Below are positions 1-6,946 of a stretch of 12,192 nucleotides of DNA, in pieces. Made by a program: the position numbers and the translations under genes. Under the pieces are notes generated by a model. It ran no database searches and was not told the DNA's origin. It was given only the letters and a program-made list of their open reading frames with translations. Each line of letters begins with the position of its first letter. Position 1 is the stretch's first letter. This DNA comes from Phycisphaerae bacterium (GTDB taxonomy: Bacteria; Planctomycetota; Phycisphaerae; Phycisphaerales; SM1A02), in NCBI GenBank assembly GCA_016873375.1, contig VGXJ01000025.1, forward strand, positions 1 to 12,192, in the 5' to 3' direction.

Positions 1-1672
1 CGGCGCTCGACTTCTCATCGCCCATGAGCGTGGGCGTGACGAGGAAGAGGATCTCCGACTTCTTCACGATGTCATCCTGCCCGGTCAGCGCATCGCCAAG
101 GACCGGAATGTCCGACACATACGGCGTCTGTCGGCGATTACTGATGATCGTCTCGCGGAAGAGCCCACCGAGCACCACGGTCTGGCCGTCGCGCACCCGG
201 ACATTGGTCTTGACTTCCTGCTTGAATTCGTTGGGAACCTGATAATCCTTGTCGTCGTACTTCAGGGTCTCGAGCTTGTAGTCGCTGACACTGGGCGAAA
301 GTTCGAGGCGGATCATGCCGTCGTCGGTGATGAAGGGCCGAAACATGAGCTGGATGCCCACATCAAGAAACTCAACGGTCTGAATGCTCACATTTTGATT
401 GATCGTAGTACTCAGGTACGCCACGCGTTCGCCCACGTTGACCCGCGCGCGCTGGCGGTTCAGGCAGGTGACGCTGGGACGGGCCAGCACGTTCGAATCG
501 CTCACCTGATCCAAGATTTGCAGGAACGCCGAGACATGGTTGCCCAGAATCCCGACCTGGAAGTTCGGGCTGGTGCTCGGAGGCGCTTGGAAGTTTCGCA
601 CGGTGCCAGACTGGGCATCTTCCGGGTAGTTCGCGCCATCGAATCCGTCAGGGCCGCCCACCAAACTGTCGACGATCGACTCCGGGCCATTGAGCACGCT
701 GGCGAAGTCCACGCTACCCGCAGCCGCGATGTCCAAGCCATAGGCACTGGCATCATCGATGGCGGTCTCGACCACCATGCACTCCACGCGAACCTGCTTC
801 GGCGCCACGTCGAGCTTCTCGATGAGCTGCGCGATGCGGTCCACGTTCTCGACGAAATCGAACACGAGCAGCTTGGCCTCGAGGGCGAAGTCATCGGCGC
901 CGAAGTCATCGAAGTCGGGCTGCATGCCGCGCGGCACGGTGCCACGGACGGTCATGGTCCCCTTCTCGCTCAGAAGCGGCTTGGCGAACGCTTCGGCATC
1001 CTGCGCGCCCAGAAATTCCAGCGAAAACACGCGGCTCACCATCTGGCGGCGCGCGGCGTCGAGTTCCGCCAGTTCCTTCTTGGTGTAGACGAGGATGAAG
1101 TCGCCCTCTTGCCGGCTTGCAAAGCCGCGCACCTCGAGCACGGCCTGCAGCGCGGCATCGAAGGGCACATCGAACAGATTGACCGTGACCTTGCCCTTGA
1201 CGCCCTCGCTGGCCACGATGTTGCGCTGGGTCTTGATGCTGAAGAGCTCAAGCAGCGTGACGATGTCCATGCCCTGGGCCTGCAGGGTCACGGTTCCGTG
1301 GGGCGTGATCTCGATCGTCGGCGGGGGCGCGGGTTCGGCGGGCTCCGCTGCAGGAGCTTCGAGCGCCGGTGACTCCTGAGTCGGCGCGGTGCCTGGAGCC
1401 GCGGCAGCACCCGCTTCAGCGGTTGCGGGAGCCGTCGTGGCGTTGGGGGCAACAGGCGCGGCGGGCGGAGCGGCACCTTGAGCAGGCGCAGGTCCGGCTG
1501 GACTTGGCGCAGCGGCCGGCGGCGCTGCCTGGGGCGAACTCGCTGCAGGCACCTGCGCGCGTGCGGCGCCGTGCACAGCAGCAAGCGCGAAGGCCAGCGT
1601 GACAATCGAAGGCACGCCGAGCGAGCGGCTCGCGATGAACCGCGGCGAAGTTGTCCTGCGCGTTCCGTGCAT
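1..1672 (-). CDS. Outer-membrane secretin (PilQ/GspD family), 3' end cut by window edge
   Basis: This gene encodes the gated ring through which a type IV pilus or T2SS substrate crosses the outer membrane. Reading the minus strand from ATG at 1672 gives 557 residues without a stop before the edge. Residues 1-39 look like a signal peptide, with Arg-rich start, hydrophobic VTLAFALAAV and probable cleavage at ARA|QV. Residues about 40-118 are an Ala/Pro-rich linker. An STN/N0-type domain follows (about 119-195), then one N-domain (about 205-290), then the secretin core with VECMVVE near 293, RPSVTCLNR near 395, RDGQTVVLGGL and SDIPVLGD, and the end ILFLVTPTL near the cut. No AMIN domain is seen before N0, unlike classical PilQ, so PilQ and GspD remain equally possible names. 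A weak Shine-Dalgarno (SD), AGGACAGGA, precedes the ATG. It is the last visible gene of the leftward operon. Confidence 0.93.
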   Translation of the reverse strand, partial: MHGTRRTTSPRFIASRSLGVPSIVTLAFALAAVHGAARAQVPAASSPQAAPPAAAPSPAGPAPAQGAAPPAAPVAPNATTAPATAEAGAAAAPGTAPTQESPALEAPAAEPAEPAPPPTIEITPHGTVTLQAQGMDIVTLLELFSIKTQRNIVASEGVKGKVTVNLFDVPFDAALQAVLEVRGFASRQEGDFILVYTKKELAELDAARRQMVSRVFSLEFLGAQDAEAFAKPLLSEKGTMTVRGTVPRGMQPDFDDFGADDFALEAKLLVFDFVENVDRIAQLIEKLDVAPKQVRVECMVVETAIDDASAYGLDIAAAGSVDFASVLNGPESIVDSLVGGPDGFDGANYPEDAQSGTVRNFQAPPSTSPNFQVGILGNHVSAFLQILDQVSDSNVLARPSVTCLNRQRARVNVGERVAYLSTTINQNVSIQTVEFLDVGIQLMFRPFITDDGMIRLELSPSVSDYKLETLKYDDKDYQVPNEFKQEVKTNVRVRDGQTVVLGGLFRETIISNRRQTPYVSDIPVLGDALTGQDDIVKKSEILFLVTPTLMGDEKSSA

Positions 1673-1702
1673 CGATCCTGTCCTGCCCGCATCCTGCGGA
1701 GG

Positions 1703-1720
1703 GTGTCGGCACACCGACAC
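1703..1720 (-). promoter_or_regulatory. Stem-loop in the gap before the secretin gene
   Basis: The 95-bp gap between the GspH-like gene and the secretin holds a perfect inverted repeat: minus-strand GTGTCGG, loop TGTG, CCGACAC (7-bp stem). It ends 31 nt before the secretin ATG. No T-run follows, so it is not an ordinary intrinsic terminator. It could be an mRNA processing or stability element, a weak attenuator, or a protein-binding palindrome. The structure is seen; its function is inferred. Confidence 0.45.
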
Positions 1721-1767
1721 TTCGTCAGCATCGGCAATTGCGCGGCCTTCGGTGAGAATTGGTGAGT

Positions 1768-2250
1768 TCACGGGTTCGCGTACCAGCGCTCCGTCACGCC
1801 TCCTGTGGTCGGAGCGATTTCCAGTTCCAACCTGTCTGACGCCCCTGGAATGGACAGCTCAACAATGGGTGCCGTGGCATCAGGCGTGACTGCTAAGGCC
1901 CCATAATGATTGAAGTTCAACACGCCTGAGCCAGCTCCTGCAATCGCCAGCCGCACATTCATGGCTTCTTCAAAGCCGCCGGGCCCAAAGGTCACGACTG
2001 TGTCGACGTCACCGCGAACGAGCGTGTACCCCTGCGTGCCGATCGTGAGCACCGAGGGCTCGGTCGGATTCGCAAGGCTCCAAGCCTGTGCCGCCATGAC
2101 ATCAGCGACCAGGCGCTCGCGGGCTGCCAAAAGTCGACCATGGGCCGAGTCGAGCATCGCCGGGATCGCCACTGCCGCAAGGCTGCTGACGATCACGAGC
2201 ACGATCGACACTTCGACCAGGCTGAAGGCTCTGCGGATTCGTTGGCTCAT
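1768..2250 (-). CDS. GspH/FimU-like minor pseudopilin
   Basis: A 160-residue prepilin-like protein, probably part of the filament tip or initiation complex. The leader MSQRIRRA is followed by FSLVE (residues 9-13, Glu at mature +5) and a hydrophobic helix to about residue 30, the class III signal processed by a prepilin peptidase. Ala-8, not Gly, sits before the cut. The C-terminal half has the GspH pattern: a strand VLNFNHYGAL, then IVELSIPG and a final strand-turn RLELEIAPTTGG. The ATG at 2250 is chosen because GGAG lies 6 nt upstream. An in-frame ATG at 2262 directly abuts the previous stop (TGAATG) but has no SD and would add four residues. Coupling to the PilX-like gene upstream is likely. 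FimU and GspH are structurally equivalent, so either label may apply. Confidence 0.85.
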   Translation of the reverse strand: MSQRIRRAFSLVEVSIVLVIVSSLAAVAIPAMLDSAHGRLLAARERLVADVMAAQAWSLANPTEPSVLTIGTQGYTLVRGDVDTVVTFGPGGFEEAMNVRLAIAGAGSGVLNFNHYGALAVTPDATAPIVELSIPGASDRLELEIAPTTGGVTERWYANP

Positions 2251-2262
2251 GAAAGGCTCCAT

Positions 2263-4011
2263 TCAGAAGTCGACGCGGATGCGGGTAGGAATCGTCTGCG
2301 ACCCGCCGCGCGGCGGCGGTGCTCCCTCGGTGAGCCCGGTGATGTCATCGAGCGCGTGGTCGTAGAAGAAGCTCGCTGAGTTGCGCATGATCACGTGGTT
2401 GGCGCAGATGCGGCCGTAGACCTGACTTGTCCCGCGCAGCCACACCGGATTGGTCGGCATGAAGATCGAGCCGATCACGGAGCTGTTGTTGAAGTCCCAC
2501 AGGAAGATCGAGCTCAGGAACGCCGGGTCGGGATAGATGCGTACGCGCCAGGGCTCCATGTACTGCGGCTCCGACGGGGCATGGTCGCTGCAGGCATTCG
2601 CCTGCCACTGGCCCATCCAGGCCTTCCTGTGCGGATCCCCCTGCTTCAGCGATGCACTCGATTCACTCGAGCAGGTCCAGTCCTTCCCGACCCACGAGTT
2701 GGCCATTGCCATGTCATAGGCCACGAAGAGCAGGAGCTGCGAGTTCTCCTTGAGCTCGATCGTGCTGTTGGAGCACGTGAAGCTGCGCGCATCGAGATCG
2801 AACCACATGCGCGCCTTCATCACGATCCTCACGTTGCCGTTGATGATGAGCTTGCTGTTCTCGAGCTTGAGCTTGTCGTCGATCCGGTAGACGCCGCTGT
2901 TCATGGTGACCGCGCTGCCGTTGACGATGTTCATGTCACCGCCACCGATCGGGATCCCGAAGAACTCGTTGCACTTGATGCGGGTCGGGTTGAGCGTGAC
3001 GGTTGTGGCGCTGTAGGTCTTGTTGCCCGTGATCGTGGTGCCGCCGGCGAAGGTCGGCTCGGCCGGGGGCTGGATCGGTCGCGCGCTCTCGCCCTGGGGC
3101 ATGCGCACCAGGTCCACCTCATCGGCACTGCCGCCCGACACGGTCACGCTTTGCGCACCGTATGGGTGGTGCAGGTAGGCACCGATGTCGTACTCGTAGG
3201 AATTCGGGAGTGCCTCCCAGTTGGCGGCTACCAGCGGGTTGCCGCCAAGGAACCGAAAGAGTAGATCCGTCGTGCCGTACTCCAAGTGCGCCACGCCAGC
3301 GCGGGCAGCGCGCTTGACCGACGCCGATTGACTGGCGATCGCCGTTGCCATCGATGCCTGCGTGCCGGGCACGTCCACGGGCGCACCCTCGAAGTACGCG
3401 CCCTCGCCAAGTTCCACGCCTTCGAGGCCGAGCCACCCACGCTCGGCCTGCGTGCCGATGTTGATGGGCAGCTCCTGCTCGCTTGACGGAGCACGCTCCC
3501 AGCGACCGATGAAGTTGTCGCCCTCCATCGTCATGAGCTTGTTGGCGAAGATCGCGTACTGGCCCTTCACCAGGCTCTGCAGTGAGAGCTGAGCGGTCAT
3601 GCCGTAGCTCGTACCGCCGATCGTGACCGTGATGCCGGCTTCGAATTCAGTGGTCGCAGCGCCCGGTGCCGCACCGGTCGCCACATCAGAGATCGTGACG
3701 TTGAGCACCGCGCCGTTGCTCATCACATAGTTCTGGAGCAGCACCCCGTCACTGAGGGCGGTACGCCACTGCGCAGCCAGCGTCGCATCGGGCTCCTGGA
3801 AGATCCGCGCGAGCATTTCGCGCGAGAGCGCCAGCCCCTCGGCCGCGGCCAGGCGGCTCTGGGCGGCCTGCGCCATGTTCGAGCCAATCTCGACCGAGCC
3901 CGAGCGCGTCTTCACGAAGGCCGTGCCGGCAGTCGCCGCCACACCGAGCGCGAAGAGTGCCATCACGAGTGCCGCACCACGGCGGCGCGAAGGCTTCGAG
4001 CGCTTCATCAT
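2263..4011 (-). CDS. Large PilX/GspK-like minor pilin with C-terminal DUF7305-type domain
   Basis: A 582-residue single-pass protein. It begins with a basic stretch (RSKPSRRRG) and a hydrophobic helix at about residues 13-33 (AALVMALFALGVA). Gly-12 precedes the helix and mature position 5 is Met, not Glu, as is usual in GspK and PilX, which cap the filament tip. Residues about 35-65 resemble the PilX N-terminal region (SRLAAAEGLALSREML). The C-terminal part (about 330-560) is rich in short strands, with LENSKLIINGNVRIVMKA, GSIFMPTNPVWLRG and SFFYDHALDD, the pattern of the DUF7305 domain in PilX-like proteins. It is roughly twice the length of a usual GspK and carries at least five Cys residues. 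GGAGGT within the end of the GspJ-like gene serves ATG 4011 (5-nt spacing) or ATG 4008 (8 nt); the ATGA overlap suggests coupled translation. N-terminal class is secure; exact family is less so. Confidence 0.85.
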   Translation of the reverse strand: MMKRSKPSRRRGAALVMALFALGVAATAGTAFVKTRSGSVEIGSNMAQAAQSRLAAAEGLALSREMLARIFQEPDATLAAQWRTALSDGVLLQNYVMSNGAVLNVTISDVATGAAPGAATTEFEAGITVTIGGTSYGMTAQLSLQSLVKGQYAIFANKLMTMEGDNFIGRWERAPSSEQELPINIGTQAERGWLGLEGVELGEGAYFEGAPVDVPGTQASMATAIASQSASVKRAARAGVAHLEYGTTDLLFRFLGGNPLVAANWEALPNSYEYDIGAYLHHPYGAQSVTVSGGSADEVDLVRMPQGESARPIQPPAEPTFAGGTTITGNKTYSATTVTLNPTRIKCNEFFGIPIGGGDMNIVNGSAVTMNSGVYRIDDKLKLENSKLIINGNVRIVMKARMWFDLDARSFTCSNSTIELKENSQLLLFVAYDMAMANSWVGKDWTCSSESSASLKQGDPHRKAWMGQWQANACSDHAPSEPQYMEPWRVRIYPDPAFLSSIFLWDFNNSSVIGSIFMPTNPVWLRGTSQVYGRICANHVIMRNSASFFYDHALDDITGLTEGAPPPRGGSQTIPTRIRVDF

Positions 4012-4736
4012 GACCCACCTCCACAGATTGGATGGATGTCGGGAAACGGCAGGTGTTCATCAAGCCGCACGTCAAGGCGCAGCTCTTCCTCGCCCGTCGG
4101 ATCGCCGGCATCGTCGAGCCGCTCGCGCATGAACGCGAACTCGATGCCCAGCGCGCGATTGCTGCAGATGCTGGAGGACCCATAGATGAATCGCGGTGCG
4201 GCGGCCACGACGCCGTCGCGCGCCATGGGGGCGAGCCCCTCGGCGATCGGGAAGATGGTCAGTTGGTTGGCCGCGCGGAGTTCCTCGAACACGCTGTTCC
4301 AGTAGTTGGCGTCGACCGAGAAGTAGCGGTCACCCTGCCCCGCGGGAATGGTCGCGGCATTGACAACCGCTTCCTTGAGCGACCAGGTGCCATCGGACTC
4401 CTGCTCGAAGAGCAGCCAGTGGAGCTCGTCCGCCGTGAGGTTGACCAGGTCAAAGGCCGACTCGGCGCCTGCACCTGAATCCTCGAGCATTTCCGAGGGT
4501 AGCCAGAGCAGCGTGCGCTGCTGGCCCTGCTCGAGCAGCATGCGGCTCTCAAGCAACAGCCGCGAGACGTGCGCCTGCACCGCCGCCGTGCGAACGATGG
4601 CCGCCGCGCGGACATCCTGCAAGCGAAGGGCTCGGTGGAATGTGCCGAGGAATCCGGCCACGGCACCGGCGACCATCGTCACCGTCACCGTAGCCACCAT
4701 CAGCTCCAGCAGTGTGAAGGCACGATCGCGCTTCAT
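4008..4736 (-). CDS. GspJ/PilW-like minor pseudopilin
   Basis: A 242-residue prepilin. The very short leader MKRDRA is followed by FTLLE (residues 7-11) and a hydrophobic helix to about residue 30 (MVATVTVTMVAGAVAGFL). Glu at mature +5 is present, and Ala-6 replaces the usual Gly before the cut. A long amphipathic stretch follows (RTAAVQAHVSRLLLESRML), as in GspJ/PilW, then a globular domain with DELHWLLFEQESDGTWSLKE. Two Cys near the C-terminus (SSICSNR and HPICGGGS) could form a disulfide. Length matches GspJ (about 200-240) and the position after a GspI-like gene supports the assignment. Its ATG overlaps the GspI-like stop (ATGA, 4733-4736) and its stop overlaps the next ATG (4008-4011). 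PilW is the type IV pilus counterpart and cannot be excluded. Confidence 0.83.
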   Translation of the reverse strand: MKRDRAFTLLELMVATVTVTMVAGAVAGFLGTFHRALRLQDVRAAAIVRTAAVQAHVSRLLLESRMLLEQGQQRTLLWLPSEMLEDSGAGAESAFDLVNLTADELHWLLFEQESDGTWSLKEAVVNAATIPAGQGDRYFSVDANYWNSVFEELRAANQLTIFPIAEGLAPMARDGVVAAAPRFIYGSSSICSNRALGIEFAFMRERLDDAGDPTGEEELRLDVRLDEHLPFPDIHPICGGGS

Positions 4737-5224
4737 GGCGTCGCTCCCTGAGTCTCCTCCCAGGTCTCTGGGCGGAACCGACGCAGCACGGCGAGCTCGC
4801 GCTCGTCGCCATCCTCATCAAGGTCGTATACGGTCACCGTGATTTGCCAACCGGTCAGCACCAGACCCGCAAAGCCTGGAATCGCCTGCGGTTCCGCGGC
4901 CACGGTCGTGCGGCGTCCCATCTCCGACATCAGGCCAGGCATGGCGGTGCCATCTGAGGCCATCAGTGCACCCGGTGCTTCGTGCCCCGCAAGGTTCGGC
5001 ACCGTTCCATAGTCGTTGGTGAGCGCCTGGGTCATGCGGCTCTCTGCACAAGCCGCAGCAAGAGTGATGCGCAGAGCATCCTCCTGCGCAGCGATGCCTG
5101 AACTGATCGCCGTCGATGCCGCCGCGGCCGCCATGGCCACGATGACCAGGGCCACCAGGCATTCCACCAGCGTGAATGCTGCGCGCACGGTGCTCATGAA
5201 GGATGTGGTCGGGCGGATCGACAT
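4733..5224 (-). CDS. GspI/PilV-like minor pseudopilin, first gene of leftward operon
   Basis: A 163-residue prepilin. FTLVE (residues 17-21) opens a hydrophobic helix CLVALVIVAMAAAAA; Ala-16 precedes the predicted cut and Glu is at mature +5. AFTLVECLVALVI is the typical GspI/PilV opening. The C-terminal part has a strand pattern ending GWQITVTVYDLDEDGDE and ELAVLRRF, again GspI-like. Two starts are possible: ATG 5224, giving a 16-residue leader, and ATG 5197, giving the more usual 7-residue leader MSTVRAA. Neither has a clear SD, and an in-frame TGA lies three codons before 5224, so no longer version exists. The poor initiation signal contrasts with the strong SD of the divergent pilin gene and fits a minor, low-copy subunit. 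It overlaps the GspJ-like gene by 4 bp. Confidence 0.82.
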   Translation of the reverse strand: MSIRPTTSFMSTVRAAFTLVECLVALVIVAMAAAAASTAISSGIAAQEDALRITLAAACAESRMTQALTNDYGTVPNLAGHEAPGALMASDGTAMPGLMSEMGRRTTVAAEPQAIPGFAGLVLTGWQITVTVYDLDEDGDERELAVLRRFRPETWEETQGATP

Positions 5225-5424
5225 GGTGATTCAGGGAAAATGTCCGATCCAGCCGAACCGAGACAAGGCACAGCCTGTGTCGCGATGAGCAAAAAAATCT
5301 GATCGATCGCTTGAGTCGCCCTTCCGTGCATCCGAAGTTCACCTCGGCGGCAATTGGCAACGCAGGGACCGTCCCTGGCAGCCAGCCGTGAACGAACGGT
5401 TTCCAGCCTGTAGGAGGGCTTCTT
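5225..5424. promoter_or_regulatory. Divergent control region between the two operons
   Basis: This 200-bp gap separates the minor-pilin/secretin operon (left) from the pilin/motor operon (right), so it should hold both promoters. It contains an A7 tract (5291-5297), unusual in this GC-rich DNA, a cluster of palindromes at 5363-5399, and the strong pilin SD AGGAGG at about 5412-5417. A leftward sigma-70-like pair (TTGTCT, 18 nt, CATTTT) can be drawn near the GspI-like start but matches poorly. No good sigma-54 GG-N10-GC box was found at the sites checked by eye. Promoter presence is inferred from the divergent layout; exact elements are not identified. Confidence 0.5.
5363..5385. repeat. Two overlapping palindromes in the pilin 5' region
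   Basis: CAGGGAC-C-GTCCCTG (5363-5377) is a perfect 7-bp inverted repeat around one central base. CTGGC-A-GCCAG (5375-5385) is a 5-bp one that shares three bases with it. A third, weaker pair CCGT/ACGG (5386-5399) follows, about 25 bp before the pilin ATG. The one-base centres suit a dimeric protein-binding site better than an RNA hairpin. If the transcript starts upstream they could also form leader structure. Function is inferred. Confidence 0.4.
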
Positions 5425-5832
5425 ATGACGACTCAGTACGCATCGACCAACGGCAACAACGGCACCTGGACCAACGGCAAGCGCGGCGGCAAGCGCGCCT
5501 TCACCCTGATCGAAATCCTCATCGTGGTGGTGATCCTGGGCGTGCTCGCAGCACTCGTCGTGCCCAGCGTGACCAGCGCTTTGGATGACGCGAAGACCGA
5601 GGCCGCCGAGGCCCGTGGCTCGCAGATCCTCACCATGGTCACCCGCTTCAACCAGTTCCAGCCCGGTGGCGCCTCGATCTCCCTGCCCTCGTCGGCCGGC
5701 GCGATCACCACCACCGAGCTCGACAAGCTCGTCACCGCGGGCTACTGCGAGAGCGACGACATCACCAACCAGCTGACCAACAACACAACGTGGTACTACG
5801 ACCCCACCACCAAGACGATTGCTCCGGAGTGA
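5425..5832 (+). CDS. Major pilin / GspG-like prepilin
   Basis: A 135-residue prepilin, likely the main filament subunit because it leads the operon and has the best ribosome site (AGGAGG, about 7 nt before ATG). Residues 1-25 form a long, Asn/Gly/Thr-rich leader ending GGKRA. FTLIE follows at 26-30 and a textbook helix ILIVVVILGVLAALVVPSV. Ala-25 stands before the cut and Glu is at mature +5. The mature protein is only about 110 residues, with one Cys, so no internal disulfide. The C-terminal part (TTTELDKLVTAGYC, then TTWYYDPTTKTIAPE) resembles the small GspG/PilA-type domains of bacteria outside Proteobacteria. No other in-frame Met exists to shorten the leader. A strong hairpin 27 nt after the stop may let it accumulate over the downstream assembly genes. 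Major pilin versus pseudopilin cannot be separated here. Confidence 0.88.
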   Translation: MTTQYASTNGNNGTWTNGKRGGKRAFTLIEILIVVVILGVLAALVVPSVTSALDDAKTEAAEARGSQILTMVTRFNQFQPGGASISLPSSAGAITTTELDKLVTAGYCESDDITNQLTNNTTWYYDPTTKTIAPE

Positions 5833-5859
5833 TCCTGTCGGCTGGAACCTGAAGACGTG

Positions 5860-5893
5860 GCGCGCCGTGCACGGGCAACCGTGCGCGGCGCGC
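5860..5893 (+). promoter_or_regulatory. 15-bp stem-loop with GCAA tetraloop after the pilin gene
   Basis: Left arm GCGCGCCGTGCACGG (5860-5874), loop GCAA (5875-5878), right arm CCGTGCGCGGCGCGC (5879-5893). All 15 positions pair, with one G-U wobble (5868-5885). GCAA is a GNRA tetraloop closed by G-C. The stem lies between the pilin stop (5832) and the pilM SD (about 5919). No T-run follows, so full Rho-independent termination is unlikely. A 3' stabiliser or partial attenuator that sets a high pilin-to-assembly-protein ratio is the likely role (inference). Confidence 0.75.
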
Positions 5894-5929
5894 AGTACGA
5901 AGGGACCGAGTGATTCTGGAGGTCACACC

Positions 5930-6946
5930 ATGTTCAAGGCACTCGCACCACGCACGGACATCGCCATCGACTTCGGCACGGACCGCACCAGGCTGGTGCA
6001 ACTGAGCCAGGATGGGCTTGACGCATCGATCGATGCGGCTGCCGAGTTCGATGACTCGCCGTTCGCGGTCTCCGGCTCGGAGATCACGATCGAGCCCGGC
6101 TTCGTGCAGGCCCTTCGCCGTGCGCTCAAGTCCGGTGGGTTCGCCGGCCGACGCTGCGCCCTGACGATTCCCTGCTCGTGGCTCCTCGTGGATACGGCGG
6201 AGCTGCCGTCCTTGGCCAAGGACGAACTCCTGCAAGGCGCGATCTGGGAGGCCGTCGACCGCTTCGGCCTCGATCGCGATGCGCTCCACCTGGGCACCCT
6301 GCCACTGGGCGGCGGAAGCCGTTCCGGGGGTGCCACCGAACATCTGCTCGTGGGCATCCGTCGCCAGGTGGCGATGGCGCTCACCGATTGCGTGGCACGC
6401 GTGGGCCTTGAGCCCAACCGCATCGAGGCTGCTCCGCTTGCGGCACTGCGCACCGCCTGGCGCGGTATGAGGATGGCCACCGCCGGTGGCTGCTTTGCCG
6501 TGCTCCATCTGGAGGACGGCAAGGCAGGACTCAGCATCATGTCGGGTGCGGGACTGGCCTTTCACCGCGGCTTCGATTGGAAGCCCGCCTCGAGCAGCGA
6601 CTCGCAAGCCGAGTGGATCCCCGTCGAGGGCGAGGATCCCGGCACGGCGCGAGTGTTCCGCTGGTACGGCCTCGCCGAGGAAACCCTGCAATGCCTCCGG
6701 CACATCGATCGCAAGCTCGGTGGTGCTTGGCCGTCCCAACTCGTGCTGACTGGCCCCGCCGCCACTGACCCTGCCCTCACGACAGCGCTTTCGAGCGTGT
6801 GCAGCGTGCACGCACTCGCGGTCGGGTTCGCACCCGGTGTCCTGCAGGGCGTGCTTGATCCGATGGCCGCACCATGCACCTGGAGCGCAGCGCTGGGCAG
6901 CGCCCTCGCTGGACAGGCAAGCGGTAGCGGACGGAGGGCGGCATGA
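5930..6946 (+). CDS. pilM: PilM, actin-like cytoplasmic assembly protein
   Basis: A 338-residue member of the PilM/FtsA actin-like ATPase fold. In type IV pili PilM sits in the cytoplasm and binds the N-terminus of PilN. The phosphate-1 motif IAIDFGTDRTRLVQL lies at residues 11-25. Further PilM-like blocks are CALTIPCSWLLVDTAELP, DELLQGAIWEAVDRFGLDRD and GIRRQVAMALTDCVARVGLEPNRIEAAPLAALR, cited in pieces. Start 5930 is chosen because GGAGG lies 7 nt upstream and MFKALAPRTD leads straight into the fold. A longer in-frame reading from 5819 would overlap the pilin end and code across the hairpin, so it is rejected. The stop overlaps the pilN ATG (ATGA, 6943-6946). Length is close to the usual 340-355. 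The neighbours (pilN, pilO) confirm the assignment. Confidence 0.9.
   Translation: MFKALAPRTDIAIDFGTDRTRLVQLSQDGLDASIDAAAEFDDSPFAVSGSEITIEPGFVQALRRALKSGGFAGRRCALTIPCSWLLVDTAELPSLAKDELLQGAIWEAVDRFGLDRDALHLGTLPLGGGSRSGGATEHLLVGIRRQVAMALTDCVARVGLEPNRIEAAPLAALRTAWRGMRMATAGGCFAVLHLEDGKAGLSIMSGAGLAFHRGFDWKPASSSDSQAEWIPVEGEDPGTARVFRWYGLAEETLQCLRHIDRKLGGAWPSQLVLTGPAATDPALTTALSSVCSVHALAVGFAPGVLQGVLDPMAAPCTWSAALGSALAGQASGSGRRAA

Noticed and set aside
395..1372. A 325-codon plus-strand open frame in the secretin region
   Set aside because: The minus strand encodes an evident secretin across this stretch. The plus frame is rich in His, Arg and Glu without any family pattern.
2395..3264. A 289-codon plus-strand open frame within the PilX/GspK-like gene
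   Set aside because: Shadow of the minus-strand gene, whose N-terminal helix and C-terminal domain are recognisable; no SD or motif supports the plus frame.
5291..5297. A7 tract as part of an intrinsic terminator on the minus strand (T7)
   Set aside because: No GC-rich hairpin precedes the T7 on that strand and no gene ends there; an AT-rich promoter element is more plausible but unproven.
4818..5360. A 180-codon minus-strand frame reaching into the divergent control region
   Set aside because: It runs out of frame through the GspI-like gene, lacks any family pattern and would lie across the likely promoters.
5819..5929. Upstream extension of pilM to an ATG at 5819
   Set aside because: The 37 extra codons would overlap the pilin end and cross the hairpin; ATG 5930 has a strong SD and starts the actin-like fold.
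5762..6811. A 349-codon minus-strand open frame opposite pilM
   Set aside because: Composition is typical of an antisense shadow (His/Arg/Gly/Ala-rich, no motif), and pilM is clearly coding on the plus strand.
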